A DNA stretch of 64,000 nt. Origin: Aquimarina aquimarini (GTDB taxonomy: Bacteria; Bacteroidota; Bacteroidia; Flavobacteriales; Flavobacteriaceae). Shown here piece by piece: positions 1 to 7,301 of this stretch. How positions within the stretch are numbered: position 1 is the stretch's first letter; the number at the start of each line of letters is the position of its first letter. The stretch covers positions 242,403 to 306,402 of the forward strand of contig NZ_OMKE01000039.1 of assembly GCF_900299535.1 (NCBI RefSeq). Direction: 5' to 3'. The notes beneath the pieces are model-generated. The model was given only the letters and a program-made list of their open reading frames with translations. It made no database searches and was not told the origin of the DNA. Made by a program: the position numbers and the translations under genes.

Positions 1-972
1 AAGGATGTTGGAGCTCGTTTTATGGCTAGGTGCTTAGAATATTTTAATAAAAATAATAAAAAACAAGTAACCGTTTTGGTTGCTACATCTGGAGATACAG
101 GAGGAGCAGTCGCTAATGGGTTTTTAGGAGTAGAAGGCGTAGATGTTGTTATCTTATACCCTACAGGTAAAGTGAGCGAAATTCAAGAAAAACAGCTCAC
201 TACTTTAGGACAAAACATAACTGCATTAGAGGTAGACGGTGTATTTGATGACTGTCAAGAAATGGTAAAAACTGCTTTTTTAGACACTACCATTACTGAT
301 CACAAACAACTTACCTCTGCTAATTCAATAAATGTTGCAAGATGGCTACCTCAATTATTTTATTTTTTATTAGCATACAAACAAATTAAACACAAGAATA
401 AAAATATTGTATTTTCTGTGCCTAGTGGTAATTTTGGCAACATCTGCGCAGGAATTGTAGCTCACAAATTAGGACTTCCTGTCAGTCACTTTGTAGCATC
501 AACTAATAGTAATGACACTGTAGTAAGGTATTTAGAAACCAAAGAATATACTCCTAAACCATCAAAAGCAACCATCTCTAATGCTATGGATGTTGGTAAC
601 CCAAGTAATTTCATACGAATTCAAAAACTGTTTGACAACAGCTTTTCAGCGTTAAGTAACAATTTTTCGGCTTATAGTTTTGATGATAACCAAACCCGAG
701 AAACTATGAAAACCGTTTATAAGAAAAGTGAATATATTTGTGATCCACATGGTGCTGTTGGATATTTAGGGCTCAAAAAACATGGAATAAGCAACGATGA
801 GTACGGTATTTTTCTTGAAACAGCGCATCCTGTCAAATTTTTGGATGTGGTTGAAGATACTTTAAACAGAAGTGTAGATATTCCTTCTCAAATTCAAAAA
901 GTAATGCATAAAAAGAAACATAGCATTGCTATAAAAAGCTATGATGAATTAAAAACGTTCTTACTAAGGTAA
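1..972 (+). CDS. thrC: Threonine synthase, 5'-truncated by window edge
   Basis: PLP-dependent threonine synthase, converting O-phosphohomoserine to threonine in the cytoplasm. The reading frame is open from base 1, so the gene starts upstream; 323 residues remain of a family length near 430. The first codon is the lysine of the KDVGARFMA motif, which aligns with the PLP-binding lysine of ThrC, so the cut falls exactly at the active site. The phosphate-binding glycine-rich segment (ATSGDTGGAVANG) and the PSGNFGN motif follow and are intact. The C-terminal part carries the usual HPVKFLD segment. In Bacteroidota thrC usually follows thrA and thrB, but that cannot be checked here. A perfect hairpin overlaps the stop codon and probably ends the operon. 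Confidence 0.95.
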   Translation, partial: KDVGARFMARCLEYFNKNNKKQVTVLVATSGDTGGAVANGFLGVEGVDVVILYPTGKVSEIQEKQLTTLGQNITALEVDGVFDDCQEMVKTAFLDTTITDHKQLTSANSINVARWLPQLFYFLLAYKQIKHKNKNIVFSVPSGNFGNICAGIVAHKLGLPVSHFVASTNSNDTVVRYLETKEYTPKPSKATISNAMDVGNPSNFIRIQKLFDNSFSALSNNFSAYSFDDNQTRETMKTVYKKSEYICDPHGAVGYLGLKKHGISNDEYGIFLETAHPVKFLDVVEDTLNRSVDIPSQIQKVMHKKKHSIAIKSYDELKTFLLR

Positions 973-982
973 GAACGTTTTT
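951..982 (+). terminator. Intrinsic terminator overlapping the thrC stop codon
   Basis: The 14-bp arms at 951-964 and 969-982 are perfectly complementary with a TAAG loop, and the right arm ends in a T-run. The TAA stop of thrC (970-972) lies inside the right arm, so the coding end and terminator are the same DNA. Confidence 0.85.
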
Positions 983-1010
983 AATAAAATTTTTATGATG
1001 AAATTAAAAG

Positions 1011-1895
1011 TTAATTCTTAACCAGTGATTTCATTACATTGTATACGATATCCGTTGTTGATGCAAGGTATTTGAAGTTAACAGTTGTATACTTATCCTC
1101 ACTTTGTCGTACATACGGAGAATTATCTGCGTTTTTAAGTTCTGCAGTAAGTGTTACTGTTTCAAAACCAAAATTAGCAAAGAATCTACTTTCTGGTGTA
1201 GCTACTGTTCTTTTATAAATGGGCACAGGAGATTCTATACGATATAATGACTCCAAACTTAGACTAGATGCCAGCATCTCAATAGCTCTATCCTCATCAT
1301 TATCCCATCCCATATAATCAGATCTATGCATAGAATGAATTTTATATCCTTCGTCTTTTAATTTTTTGGTAAACATTCTGGTACCAACCATATTGCTTTT
1401 CCAATGATCAAAAAATACAATTAACAAATTTTTATTACGTACTTCTAATTCTGTAATTTTCATTGCGGTATAATAAGCAATAGCTATACCTGTAGCGTTA
1501 TGAACAGCGCCTGGACTATTTTCTACAGTATCAAAATGTGCTGCTAGCACCACATATTCATCACTACCATTGGTAGCAGGAATTTCAGCAAATATATTTG
1601 CTCCTGTAAATATTTCTCCTTTTTTGTTTTTTACATTGTAACTATGCCTTTCGGGCTTTAGTCCAATATCTTTTAAAGAATTGTATAAAAAATCGGCAGA
1701 TGCTTTCCTTTCAGAGGCACTTGCTCTACTTTTTAATTTCTTTTTACCACGTATTGGTTCATGACCAGTCAGTTTGGCAACAATACTTTTTTGGGTGTTA
1801 ATGATTTCGGCTTCTTTTCGTTCTTGTTCAGTTTGAGCTGGGGCTATCTGAATTGCGAAAATAAATAATAGTAAAAATTCTCTATAATATTTCAT
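1011..1895 (-). CDS. M28-type aminopeptidase-like secreted protein, metal site degenerate
   Basis: 294 residues with an N-terminal signal peptide (hydrophobic FLLLFIFAIQIAPAQ). The fold markers of family M28 zinc peptidases are visible: AAHFDTVENSPGAV (His120 and Asp122 fit the HxD motif), a hydrophobic strand LLIVFFD, and a late SRFFANFGFETVTL segment. The other ligands are missing. The bridging Asp of the usual DDNASG is His132 (VHNATG), the Glu-Glu pair is Trp165-Lys166 (FFDHWKSN), and the late YHT motif reads YVRQSEDKY. The protein is therefore probably a catalytically dead member, perhaps a binding or scaffold protein. ATG at 1895 is preferred over a TTG at 1910 because it begins the signal peptide. 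It converges on thrC. Confidence 0.75.
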   Translation of the reverse strand: MKYYREFLLLFIFAIQIAPAQTEQERKEAEIINTQKSIVAKLTGHEPIRGKKKLKSRASASERKASADFLYNSLKDIGLKPERHSYNVKNKKGEIFTGANIFAEIPATNGSDEYVVLAAHFDTVENSPGAVHNATGIAIAYYTAMKITELEVRNKNLLIVFFDHWKSNMVGTRMFTKKLKDEGYKIHSMHRSDYMGWDNDEDRAIEMLASSLSLESLYRIESPVPIYKRTVATPESRFFANFGFETVTLTAELKNADNSPYVRQSEDKYTTVNFKYLASTTDIVYNVMKSLVKN

Positions 1896-1941
1896 TTTGT
1901 AGGTTTTCAATGTATTCCCTTTAACACAAATTTATGAAAAA

Positions 1942-1969
1942 TTTGTAATTAAACAATTTTGTACTTTTA
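1942..1969 (+). promoter_or_regulatory. Bacteroidota-type promoter for the 1992 lipoprotein gene
   Basis: TTTG at 1942-1945, a 16-base spacer, and TACTTTTA at 1962-1969 resemble TTTG / TAnnTTTG. The predicted transcript starts about 15-20 bases before the ATG. Confidence 0.45.
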
Positions 1970-1991
1970 CGGCTTAAATTAATACTTTAAT

Positions 1992-2579
1992 ATGTCATTT
2001 GCAAAAATCATACCTTTTATTCTAATAATCTCATTATTTACTCATTGTACAGATAACGATCCTAATAAAAATTTATTAGAGGCTCCTGAAAAATGGAAAG
2101 GCGAAATTATTGAATTTCCATTAGAATTCGCACCTTCTTTGTCTTATTCTGGAATTGAATATGTGCGTTTTGCTCCAGATTGGGGAAAAAAAGGGGCTTC
2201 AGATCATTTCTCCTATGCATTTTTATGGGATATCAATGAAAACCCACAATTATCATCAAAAAAAATAGAATCTGAAATGGAAACTTATTTTGATGGTTTA
2301 ATGAATACAGTGAGTAAAGAGAGTGATCTATCAAATAAAGAAATTCCAAAAGCCAAAGCGTTCTTTGAAAAAGTAAATGATTCTGTATTCATTGGAAAAA
2401 TATTAACCTATGATGCTTTTATCACAAAAGATAAAATTAGTCTAAATTGTATAGTTAATTATCACTATTGTAACAATACTAGCACACATCAGGTTTTATT
2501 TAATCTTTCTCCCCAACCTCTAGAACATCCTATTTGGAAAAGATTAAAACAAATTAAAACCAACACTGTTTGTAAATAA
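1992..2579 (+). CDS. Hypothetical lipoprotein, 195 aa
   Basis: The N-terminus (hydrophobic run, then LFTHC at about residues 15-19) is a typical SPII lipobox, so the product should be lipid-anchored in the envelope. The mature part is a compact domain with no motif I recognise; it has scattered tryptophans and a C-terminal NYHYCNNTSTHQV stretch. It is a single gene between a divergent peptidase-like gene and a convergent Nudix gene, with a promoter-like sequence just upstream. Function unknown. Confidence 0.7.
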   Translation: MSFAKIIPFILIISLFTHCTDNDPNKNLLEAPEKWKGEIIEFPLEFAPSLSYSGIEYVRFAPDWGKKGASDHFSYAFLWDINENPQLSSKKIESEMETYFDGLMNTVSKESDLSNKEIPKAKAFFEKVNDSVFIGKILTYDAFITKDKISLNCIVNYHYCNNTSTHQVLFNLSPQPLEHPIWKRLKQIKTNTVCK

Positions 2580-2602
2580 TATTCTATGTGTAAAAAACTT
2601 TA

Positions 2603-3187
2603 CTATTGCCAATGTGTATCTCTTTTATTCAAAAGAAACCATTGTAGCGCTATTATAGTTTTTGCATCGTTTATATGCTGTTTTTGTAATAAATCTTCAA
2701 TTGTAGAAACAGCATATTTGCATAATTGAATATCTTCATTTTCATTCAACAATCCTCCTCCTGCATATATTTTATCTTTTTTAGAAACTTCACCATAATA
2801 CAGATGCATACGTTCTGATGAAACTCCTGGAGAAGCATAAAAGGTGGTTATATGCTCAAGAACATCAATCTTATACCCTGTTTCTTCTTTTACCTCACGT
2901 ATAGCAGACATTTCTGGGTTCTCATTCTTTTCTAGACCTCCAGCAACGATCTCAATAAGCCATCCATTTGTTTTATTAATGGTTGGATAACGAAACTGAT
3001 TAATCAATAATAAATGATCTGTATCTTTTTCAAACAACAAAACAGCAACACTATCTCCTTGATCCACCATTTCTCTAGAACAAATAATAGACTCTTCTTT
3101 ATCAAAACAATCATGAGCAAGCATTGCTTTTTTGATTTTAAGAAACCCATTATAAACAATGCTTTCACTTAGTATCTTATACTTCAT
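2603..3187 (-). CDS. NUDIX hydrolase, NudK/ADP-sugar pyrophosphatase type
   Basis: 194 residues. A complete Nudix box GX5EX7REUXEEXGU spans residues 83-105 (Gly83, Glu89, Arg97-Glu98, Glu101-Glu102, Gly104), which binds the catalytic divalent metals. The lead-in LLINQFRYPT and the later FYASPGVSSERMHLYYGE match the YffH/NudK and ADP-ribose pyrophosphatase group, which cleaves nucleotide sugars to NMP and sugar phosphate. Length agrees with the family (about 190-210). The exact substrate, GDP-mannose or ADP-ribose, cannot be decided. Transcribed alone on the minus strand; stops 23 bases from the convergent lipoprotein gene. Confidence 0.88.
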   Translation of the reverse strand: MKYKILSESIVYNGFLKIKKAMLAHDCFDKEESIICSREMVDQGDSVAVLLFEKDTDHLLLINQFRYPTINKTNGWLIEIVAGGLEKNENPEMSAIREVKEETGYKIDVLEHITTFYASPGVSSERMHLYYGEVSKKDKIYAGGGLLNENEDIQLCKYAVSTIEDLLQKQHINDAKTIIALQWFLLNKRDTHWQ

Positions 3188-3232
3188 TATTACAGTACGT
3201 TATTCGTTTACTTTACTATGGATAAAAGTACA

Positions 3233-3256
3233 AAACTATTAGGTTTATTATCGCAA
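3233..3256 (-). promoter_or_regulatory. Promoter for the Nudix gene
   Basis: On the minus strand TTG (3254-3256) is followed after 23 bases by TACTTTTA (3233-3240). The same TTTTGTACTTTTA string occurs before the 1992 gene. Confidence 0.4.
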
Positions 3257-3278
3257 CTATTATTTTACGTTTCTCTAG

Positions 3279-3330
3279 AAAAAGCACAGCATTTCACTTA
3301 ATATTCTTAAGAAAAATGCTGTGCTTTTTT
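3279..3330 (-). terminator. Rho-independent terminator below the 3344-4063 gene
   Basis: Perfect 16-bp arms at 3279-3294 and 3314-3329 (AAAAAGCACAGCATTT and its complement) with flanking A/T runs on both sides. It lies directly downstream of the minus-strand lipoprotein gene. Confidence 0.8.
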
Positions 3331-3343
3331 AGTATGAAAATTC

Positions 3344-4063
3344 TTACTTTAATTGAATTTTAATGGATTTACAATATAAAGTAGTTGGTCCTTCAAAACC
3401 AGAATCTGTTGCTATCATAAGCCATAACTCCCCTTTTTCATTGGTTGTAAGAGATATAGGATCCTTTAGATTATTACGGTTTGCTAACATAAATGGTGTA
3501 GGTATCTTTTCTGACACCCCTACACTTCCTATTACTTTAAAAACTTCATTAGATTTACCACTTTGTAATTCCGATTTAAAATTAGGTCTTTTATAACTTA
3601 CCAAAGAATCTTGATTATCAATAATATTTTCGGGTTTATAATTTATTCCCCCTGCTCCAAGTGCAATATCAGGGCTACCACCAATACCCACTGCATTTAT
3701 AGAAGTATTGGATGCTAACTCTATATCAAAAGTAACCTCATATTCAGTATTTGGTTCCAATTTTTCAAATTTTCGATATACAGCACTAAAAAGATCATCA
3801 CTATGATTATTGCCAGAGATCATTAGAGCATCAATGTTTTGATCAAGAGGCTCTGGTAACTTTGTTCGTTTGTACTTTAACTCATAAAACGTATCACCTT
3901 CTAATGGGTAATCAGAAAATAGTGACTCCCATCCCTCTTTACTTTTCTCAAAAGAGAAATTAAATTCAAATGTTTTTTTGGCCACTTCATCATCACCATG
4001 ATCACAACTCACCATTACAATTGAAAATACGGTAATAACTAAACTATATATTATATGTTTCAT
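3344..4063 (-). CDS. Hypothetical lipoprotein with a jelly-roll-like domain, 239 aa
   Basis: ATG at 4063 is chosen over an upstream start because it opens a clean SPII signal peptide (MKHIIYSLVITVFSIVMVSC). The mature protein starts FEFNFSFEKSKEGWE and is rich in beta-strand and Asn/Gly turns, with phrases such as EPNTEYEVTFDIELASN that are typical of carbohydrate-binding-module-like sandwich domains. No catalytic motif is visible. It stands alone, with a strong terminator downstream. Role unknown; surface glycan binding is only a guess from the fold-like pattern. Confidence 0.65.
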   Translation of the reverse strand: MKHIIYSLVITVFSIVMVSCDHGDDEVAKKTFEFNFSFEKSKEGWESLFSDYPLEGDTFYELKYKRTKLPEPLDQNIDALMISGNNHSDDLFSAVYRKFEKLEPNTEYEVTFDIELASNTSINAVGIGGSPDIALGAGGINYKPENIIDNQDSLVSYKRPNFKSELQSGKSNEVFKVIGSVGVSEKIPTPFMLANRNNLKDPISLTTNEKGELWLMIATDSGFEGPTTLYCKSIKIQLK

Positions 4064-4323
4064 TCTTTTTTGTTTTAATAAAATGTATTGATTTATTCCA
4101 AAAAGCAATCCACAACTTTTTGTAAAAGAGTAATTTTAAGAAGGTATCATGATAATTCTTGTTACTTACCAAGAAGATGGTATTTCTATGATTTGGTTGC
4201 CTAATTCTTTTAAAAAAAATAAAATATTATACTATTATCAAATGCATCTAAAAATCATTTGTACACCTACATAAAGTTTTTTACATTCGGCCTCAATTTG
4301 ATAACACTAAAATTCGCTTTGCT

Positions 4324-5406
4324 ATGCAAAATACTGCTTTAACAGAAACTCATACCGCCTTGGGTGCCAAAATGGTTCCTTTTGCAGGTTTTAATATGCC
4401 AGTATCCTATGAAGGTGTAACTACAGAACATGAAACAGTGCGTAATGGCGTTGGTGTTTTTGATGTATCACACATGGGAGAATTTCTTATTACAGGACCT
4501 AATGCTCTTGAACTTATACAAAAAGTAACTTCTAATGATGCTTCTAAATTAGTAGATGGAAAAGCGCAATACAGCTATTTACCAAATGACAAAGGTGGAG
4601 TTGTTGATGACTTAATTGTTTACAAAATTGCAGATGAGAAATACCTTATGGTAGTCAATGCATCTAATATAGAAAAAGACTGGAATTGGATCAGTAGTCA
4701 TAATACAATGAATGCAGATATGCGTAATCTATCTGATGAATATTCATTACTAGCGATTCAAGGCCCTAAAGCTGCGATTGCTATGCAATCACTTACTTCT
4801 GTAGATCTAGAAGCTATGAAATTTTATACTTTTGAAGTAGCAGATTTTGCTGGAATAGAAAATGTAATTATTTCTGCAACTGGATACACTGGTAGTGGAG
4901 GCTTTGAAATTTATTGTAAAAACTCTGAAGTAAAACAGATTTGGGATAAAGTATTTGAAGCGGGTGCTGATCATGGTATTAAACCAATCGGACTTGCAGC
5001 AAGAGATACATTACGTCTAGAAATGGGATATTGCTTATATGGTAATGATATTACTGACACCACCTCTCCTATTGAAGCTGGATTGGGATGGGTTACTAAA
5101 TTCTCTAAACAGTTTATCAACTCAGAAGCCCTTGCCAAAGAAAAAGAGCATGGCGCAGAAAAAAAACTAATTGGTTTTGAGTTGGACGATCGTGGGATTC
5201 CTCGTCAAGGTTATGACATTGTTGATAACAATGGAGTTGTTATTGGAGTTGTTACCTCAGGAACAATGTCTCCTTCATTAGGAAAAGGAATTGGATTAGG
5301 ATATGTCCCTGCTATCTTTTCTAAACCTGAAAGTAAGATTAATATTCAGATTCGTAAAAACGCTATTCCTGCAACAGTAATAAAATTACCTTTCTATAAA
5401 GGTTAA
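4324..5406 (+). CDS. gcvT: Glycine cleavage system aminomethyltransferase (T protein)
   Basis: 360 residues, the normal length. The T protein transfers the methylene group from the aminomethyl-lipoyl H protein to tetrahydrofolate and releases ammonia. Visible signatures are PFAGFNMPVSYEG near the N-terminus, VFDVSHMGE, the conserved Asp pair in VVDDLIVY (residues 95-96), and ARDTLRLEMGYCLYGNDI in the folate-binding part. The C-terminal OB-like domain (GVVTSGTMSPSLGKGIGLGYV) is complete. The other gcv genes are not in the window, so gcvT is unlinked here as in many Flavobacteriia. I see no glycine riboswitch in the 260 bases upstream. Confidence 0.96.
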   Translation: MQNTALTETHTALGAKMVPFAGFNMPVSYEGVTTEHETVRNGVGVFDVSHMGEFLITGPNALELIQKVTSNDASKLVDGKAQYSYLPNDKGGVVDDLIVYKIADEKYLMVVNASNIEKDWNWISSHNTMNADMRNLSDEYSLLAIQGPKAAIAMQSLTSVDLEAMKFYTFEVADFAGIENVIISATGYTGSGGFEIYCKNSEVKQIWDKVFEAGADHGIKPIGLAARDTLRLEMGYCLYGNDITDTTSPIEAGLGWVTKFSKQFINSEALAKEKEHGAEKKLIGFELDDRGIPRQGYDIVDNNGVVIGVVTSGTMSPSLGKGIGLGYVPAIFSKPESKINIQIRKNAIPATVIKLPFYKG

Positions 5407-5487
5407 TTTTACAATAAAAAATGATATAATTAAGTTTCAAGGTTACAATTGTAATACTTGGAACTTAATTTTTTTATATAAGTAATT

Positions 5488-6300
5488 TTGAAAAGAATTT
5501 TGATCATAGGAGCCAGTGGTTTTATAGGGAACTCTCTATACAGAGAGCTCAACTCTTATTTTGACACTTATGGCACTTATTGTACAGATAATAATTTCTT
5601 TGAAAAAAATCAAAAACTTTTTCAGTATGATATGGAGTCAGAAGATATTTCTATTTTATTAGATAATCTAAAACCTACCATGATCATTGCCGCTCTCAGA
5701 GGAAATTTCAACTCTCAATTAGACGCGCACCAACGTATGATACGATGGGTTCAAAAAAAACCTTGTCGACTTCTTTTTATTTCTAGTGCAAATGTGTTTG
5801 ATTCTTTTAGTAATTACCCTTCTTATGAATACGATAAAACACTAAGTGATAGTGTTTTTGGAAGATTTAAAATAAAAATAGAAAATGCATTAATGCGATT
5901 ACCCGCAAACAAATACGTTATTGCACGTGTACCAATGATTTTTGGTGCTACTACACCAAGAGTTCAGGAAATAAAAACACTACATGACCTAGAAGCTCCT
6001 ATTGAAGTTTTTCCTAATGTAATAATTAATGTAACCTCAATTTTAAAATTAACACAGCAAATACATTATATTATAAATCGTAATAAAAAAGGTATTTTTC
6101 ATTTAGGCAGTACAGATCTTATTTATCATCTTGATCTTATCAAAGAAATTTGTGACACATTGCAATTAGAAAACCCTCTTTTTAAGCAAGTATACGACTC
6201 TAATAATGATCGTTACCTAGCGGTGCTGCCAAAAGAAAAAATGTTACCAAAAAACTTACAAATAACAACCCAGCAAGTAATAGACTCTGTTATAGTCTAA
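5488..6300 (+). CDS. RmlD-like NAD(P)-binding sugar-nucleotide reductase homologue, catalytic Tyr replaced
   Basis: 270 residues beginning at a TTG codon; the Rossmann motif GASGFIG sits at residues 8-14, so the start cannot be much later. The layout follows the extended SDR / dTDP-4-dehydrorhamnose reductase family (FISSANVFD, then a region aligned with the YxxxK catalytic pair). Here that pair reads FGRFK, with Phe124 in place of the catalytic Tyr and Lys128 kept. The enzyme may be inactive or altered. It follows gcvT by about 80 bases, and no polysaccharide genes are nearby, so its substrate is unknown. Confidence 0.7.
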   Translation: MKRILIIGASGFIGNSLYRELNSYFDTYGTYCTDNNFFEKNQKLFQYDMESEDISILLDNLKPTMIIAALRGNFNSQLDAHQRMIRWVQKKPCRLLFISSANVFDSFSNYPSYEYDKTLSDSVFGRFKIKIENALMRLPANKYVIARVPMIFGATTPRVQEIKTLHDLEAPIEVFPNVIINVTSILKLTQQIHYIINRNKKGIFHLGSTDLIYHLDLIKEICDTLQLENPLFKQVYDSNNDRYLAVLPKEKMLPKNLQITTQQVIDSVIV

Positions 6301-6348
6301 CAACTCTTTATGATTATATAATGAAGTACTTACTTCGTAGCCCTGCTA

Positions 6349-6423
6349 TGAAGTGTAAAAAAACACTTCAATTGATCAAAAAACAACTATTTTTCGCCAG
6401 AATCAAAAAAGTTAAACCACTTC
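6349..6423 (+). repeat. Half copy of a dispersed palindromic element
   Basis: These 75 bases match 58123-58197 almost throughout, including TATTTTTCGCCAGAATC and TTAAACCACTTC; only about eight positions differ. The small hairpin TGAAGTGT-A7-CACTTCA is kept, but the left arm of the full palindrome is missing or eroded. Confidence 0.8.
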
Positions 6424-6439
6424 AATGAGTAATTCATAG

Positions 6440-6447
6440 TATATTTG
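6440..6447 (+). promoter_or_regulatory. -7 box for the DCC gene, close to a leaderless start
   Basis: TATATTTG matches TAnnTTTG and ends only 4 bases before the ATG at 6452. If it is used, the mRNA would be leaderless or nearly so. No clear TTG -33 box was found. Confidence 0.35.
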
Positions 6448-6451
6448 TACT

Positions 6452-6865
6452 ATGGTTGAAAAAGGTAAAAAAATCATACTATTTGATGGCGTCTGTAATC
6501 TTTGTAATAGCACTATAAATTTTATTATAAAACATGACAAAAAAGATGTTTTCAGGTATGCATCATTGCAAAGTAAGGTTGGAAAACAGCTTATATCAGA
6601 AAGAAACATTGATACTTCAAAATTAGATTCTATCCTTCTTATTGATCCTGCTTTAGCATATTATTATAAATCAACAGCCGCTTTGCAAATTGCAAAACAG
6701 CTGTCTGGTATATATCCCTTACTTTCGGTTTTCCTTATTTTACCCACTTTTTTTAGAGATTGGGTGTATGATATTATTGCCAAAAACAGATATAAATGGT
6801 TTGGCAAAAAAGAAAGTTGTATGATTCCAACTTCTGAGCTCAAAGCTCTTTTTATTGATCAATAA
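6452..6865 (+). CDS. DCC-family (DUF393) thiol-disulfide oxidoreductase-like protein
   Basis: 137 residues. The family signature FDGVCNLC is at residues 11-18 with the CxxC pair Cys15/Cys18; further conserved features are the FRYASLQS segment and an R-x-R-Y-K-W-F-G end (AKNRYKWFG). DCC proteins are small cytoplasmic or membrane-associated proteins annotated as thiol-disulfide oxidoreductases, but their substrate is unknown. Length is normal. It lies directly after the palindromic repeat and faces the convergent 60-residue gene. Confidence 0.88.
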   Translation: MVEKGKKIILFDGVCNLCNSTINFIIKHDKKDVFRYASLQSKVGKQLISERNIDTSKLDSILLIDPALAYYYKSTAALQIAKQLSGIYPLLSVFLILPTFFRDWVYDIIAKNRYKWFGKKESCMIPTSELKALFIDQ

Positions 6866-6888
6866 TTAATCAAGCTACTTCGAGTTCT

Positions 6889-7071
6889 TCATTTTGTACT
6901 TGGCTCAATAATTAAAGAATCATCTACTTGATTATCTAAAATATTTTCTTGATGTTTTTTCCTTAATTCATTAGATTGTGTGTCCAGTTTATTTACATTA
7001 TCAATATGTACAATACTCAGACATACTACTGCAAAAGAGATGAGAATGATTGGTAACAAAAGTCGTTTCAT
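6889..7071 (-). CDS. Small single-span envelope protein, 60 aa
   Basis: ATG at 7071 starts MKRLLLPIILISFAVVCLSI, a single hydrophobic helix or uncleaved signal; the rest is polar and rich in Asn, Gln, Glu and Lys. No lipobox Cys fits well. An upstream start at 7119 would only add polar residues before the helix. No known family recognised. It converges on the DCC gene and is divergent from muiA. Confidence 0.5.
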   Translation of the reverse strand: MKRLLLPIILISFAVVCLSIVHIDNVNKLDTQSNELRKKHQENILDNQVDDSLIIEPSTK

Positions 7072-7150
7072 GTTTGTGTGTTTATAAGTTGATATCTCAA
7101 AGATACAGATATGCACCATAAAATATTAGGGGATTTTAACTAAGAATGGA

Positions 7151-7170
7151 CAGGGGGATTTTCCCCCCTT
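7151..7170. repeat. G/C-rich inverted repeat in a divergent intergenic region
   Basis: CAGGGGGATTTTCCCCCCTT forms a G5/C5 hairpin with an ATTTT loop, and a related GGGGATTTT lies at 7129-7137. It stands out in this AT-rich DNA. It sits between two divergent genes, so it looks more like a binding site than a terminator. A related string occurs at 62899-62916. Confidence 0.5.
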
Positions 7171-7250
7171 GACTATATGGTATTGACATAAAACTACAAA
7201 ATCATATAGGTTAACTAAACCAAAGATACTATTCACTCAATAGTGATTTC

Positions 7251-7277
7251 TTGTAGGAAGACTATCGTATATATTTG
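7251..7277 (+). promoter_or_regulatory. Promoter of the MuiA-family gene
   Basis: TTG at 7251-7253, a 16-base spacer, and TATATTTG at 7270-7277. Transcription would start near 7284, after the alternative start at 7275, which supports the ATG at 7302. Confidence 0.5.
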
Positions 7278-7301
7278 ATCTATAACCAAAACTTACATAT
7301 C

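Noticed and set aside
4109..4323. Possible glycine riboswitch upstream of gcvT
   Set aside because: No conserved glycine aptamer motifs could be recognised, and the region is AT-rich without a clear paired structure.
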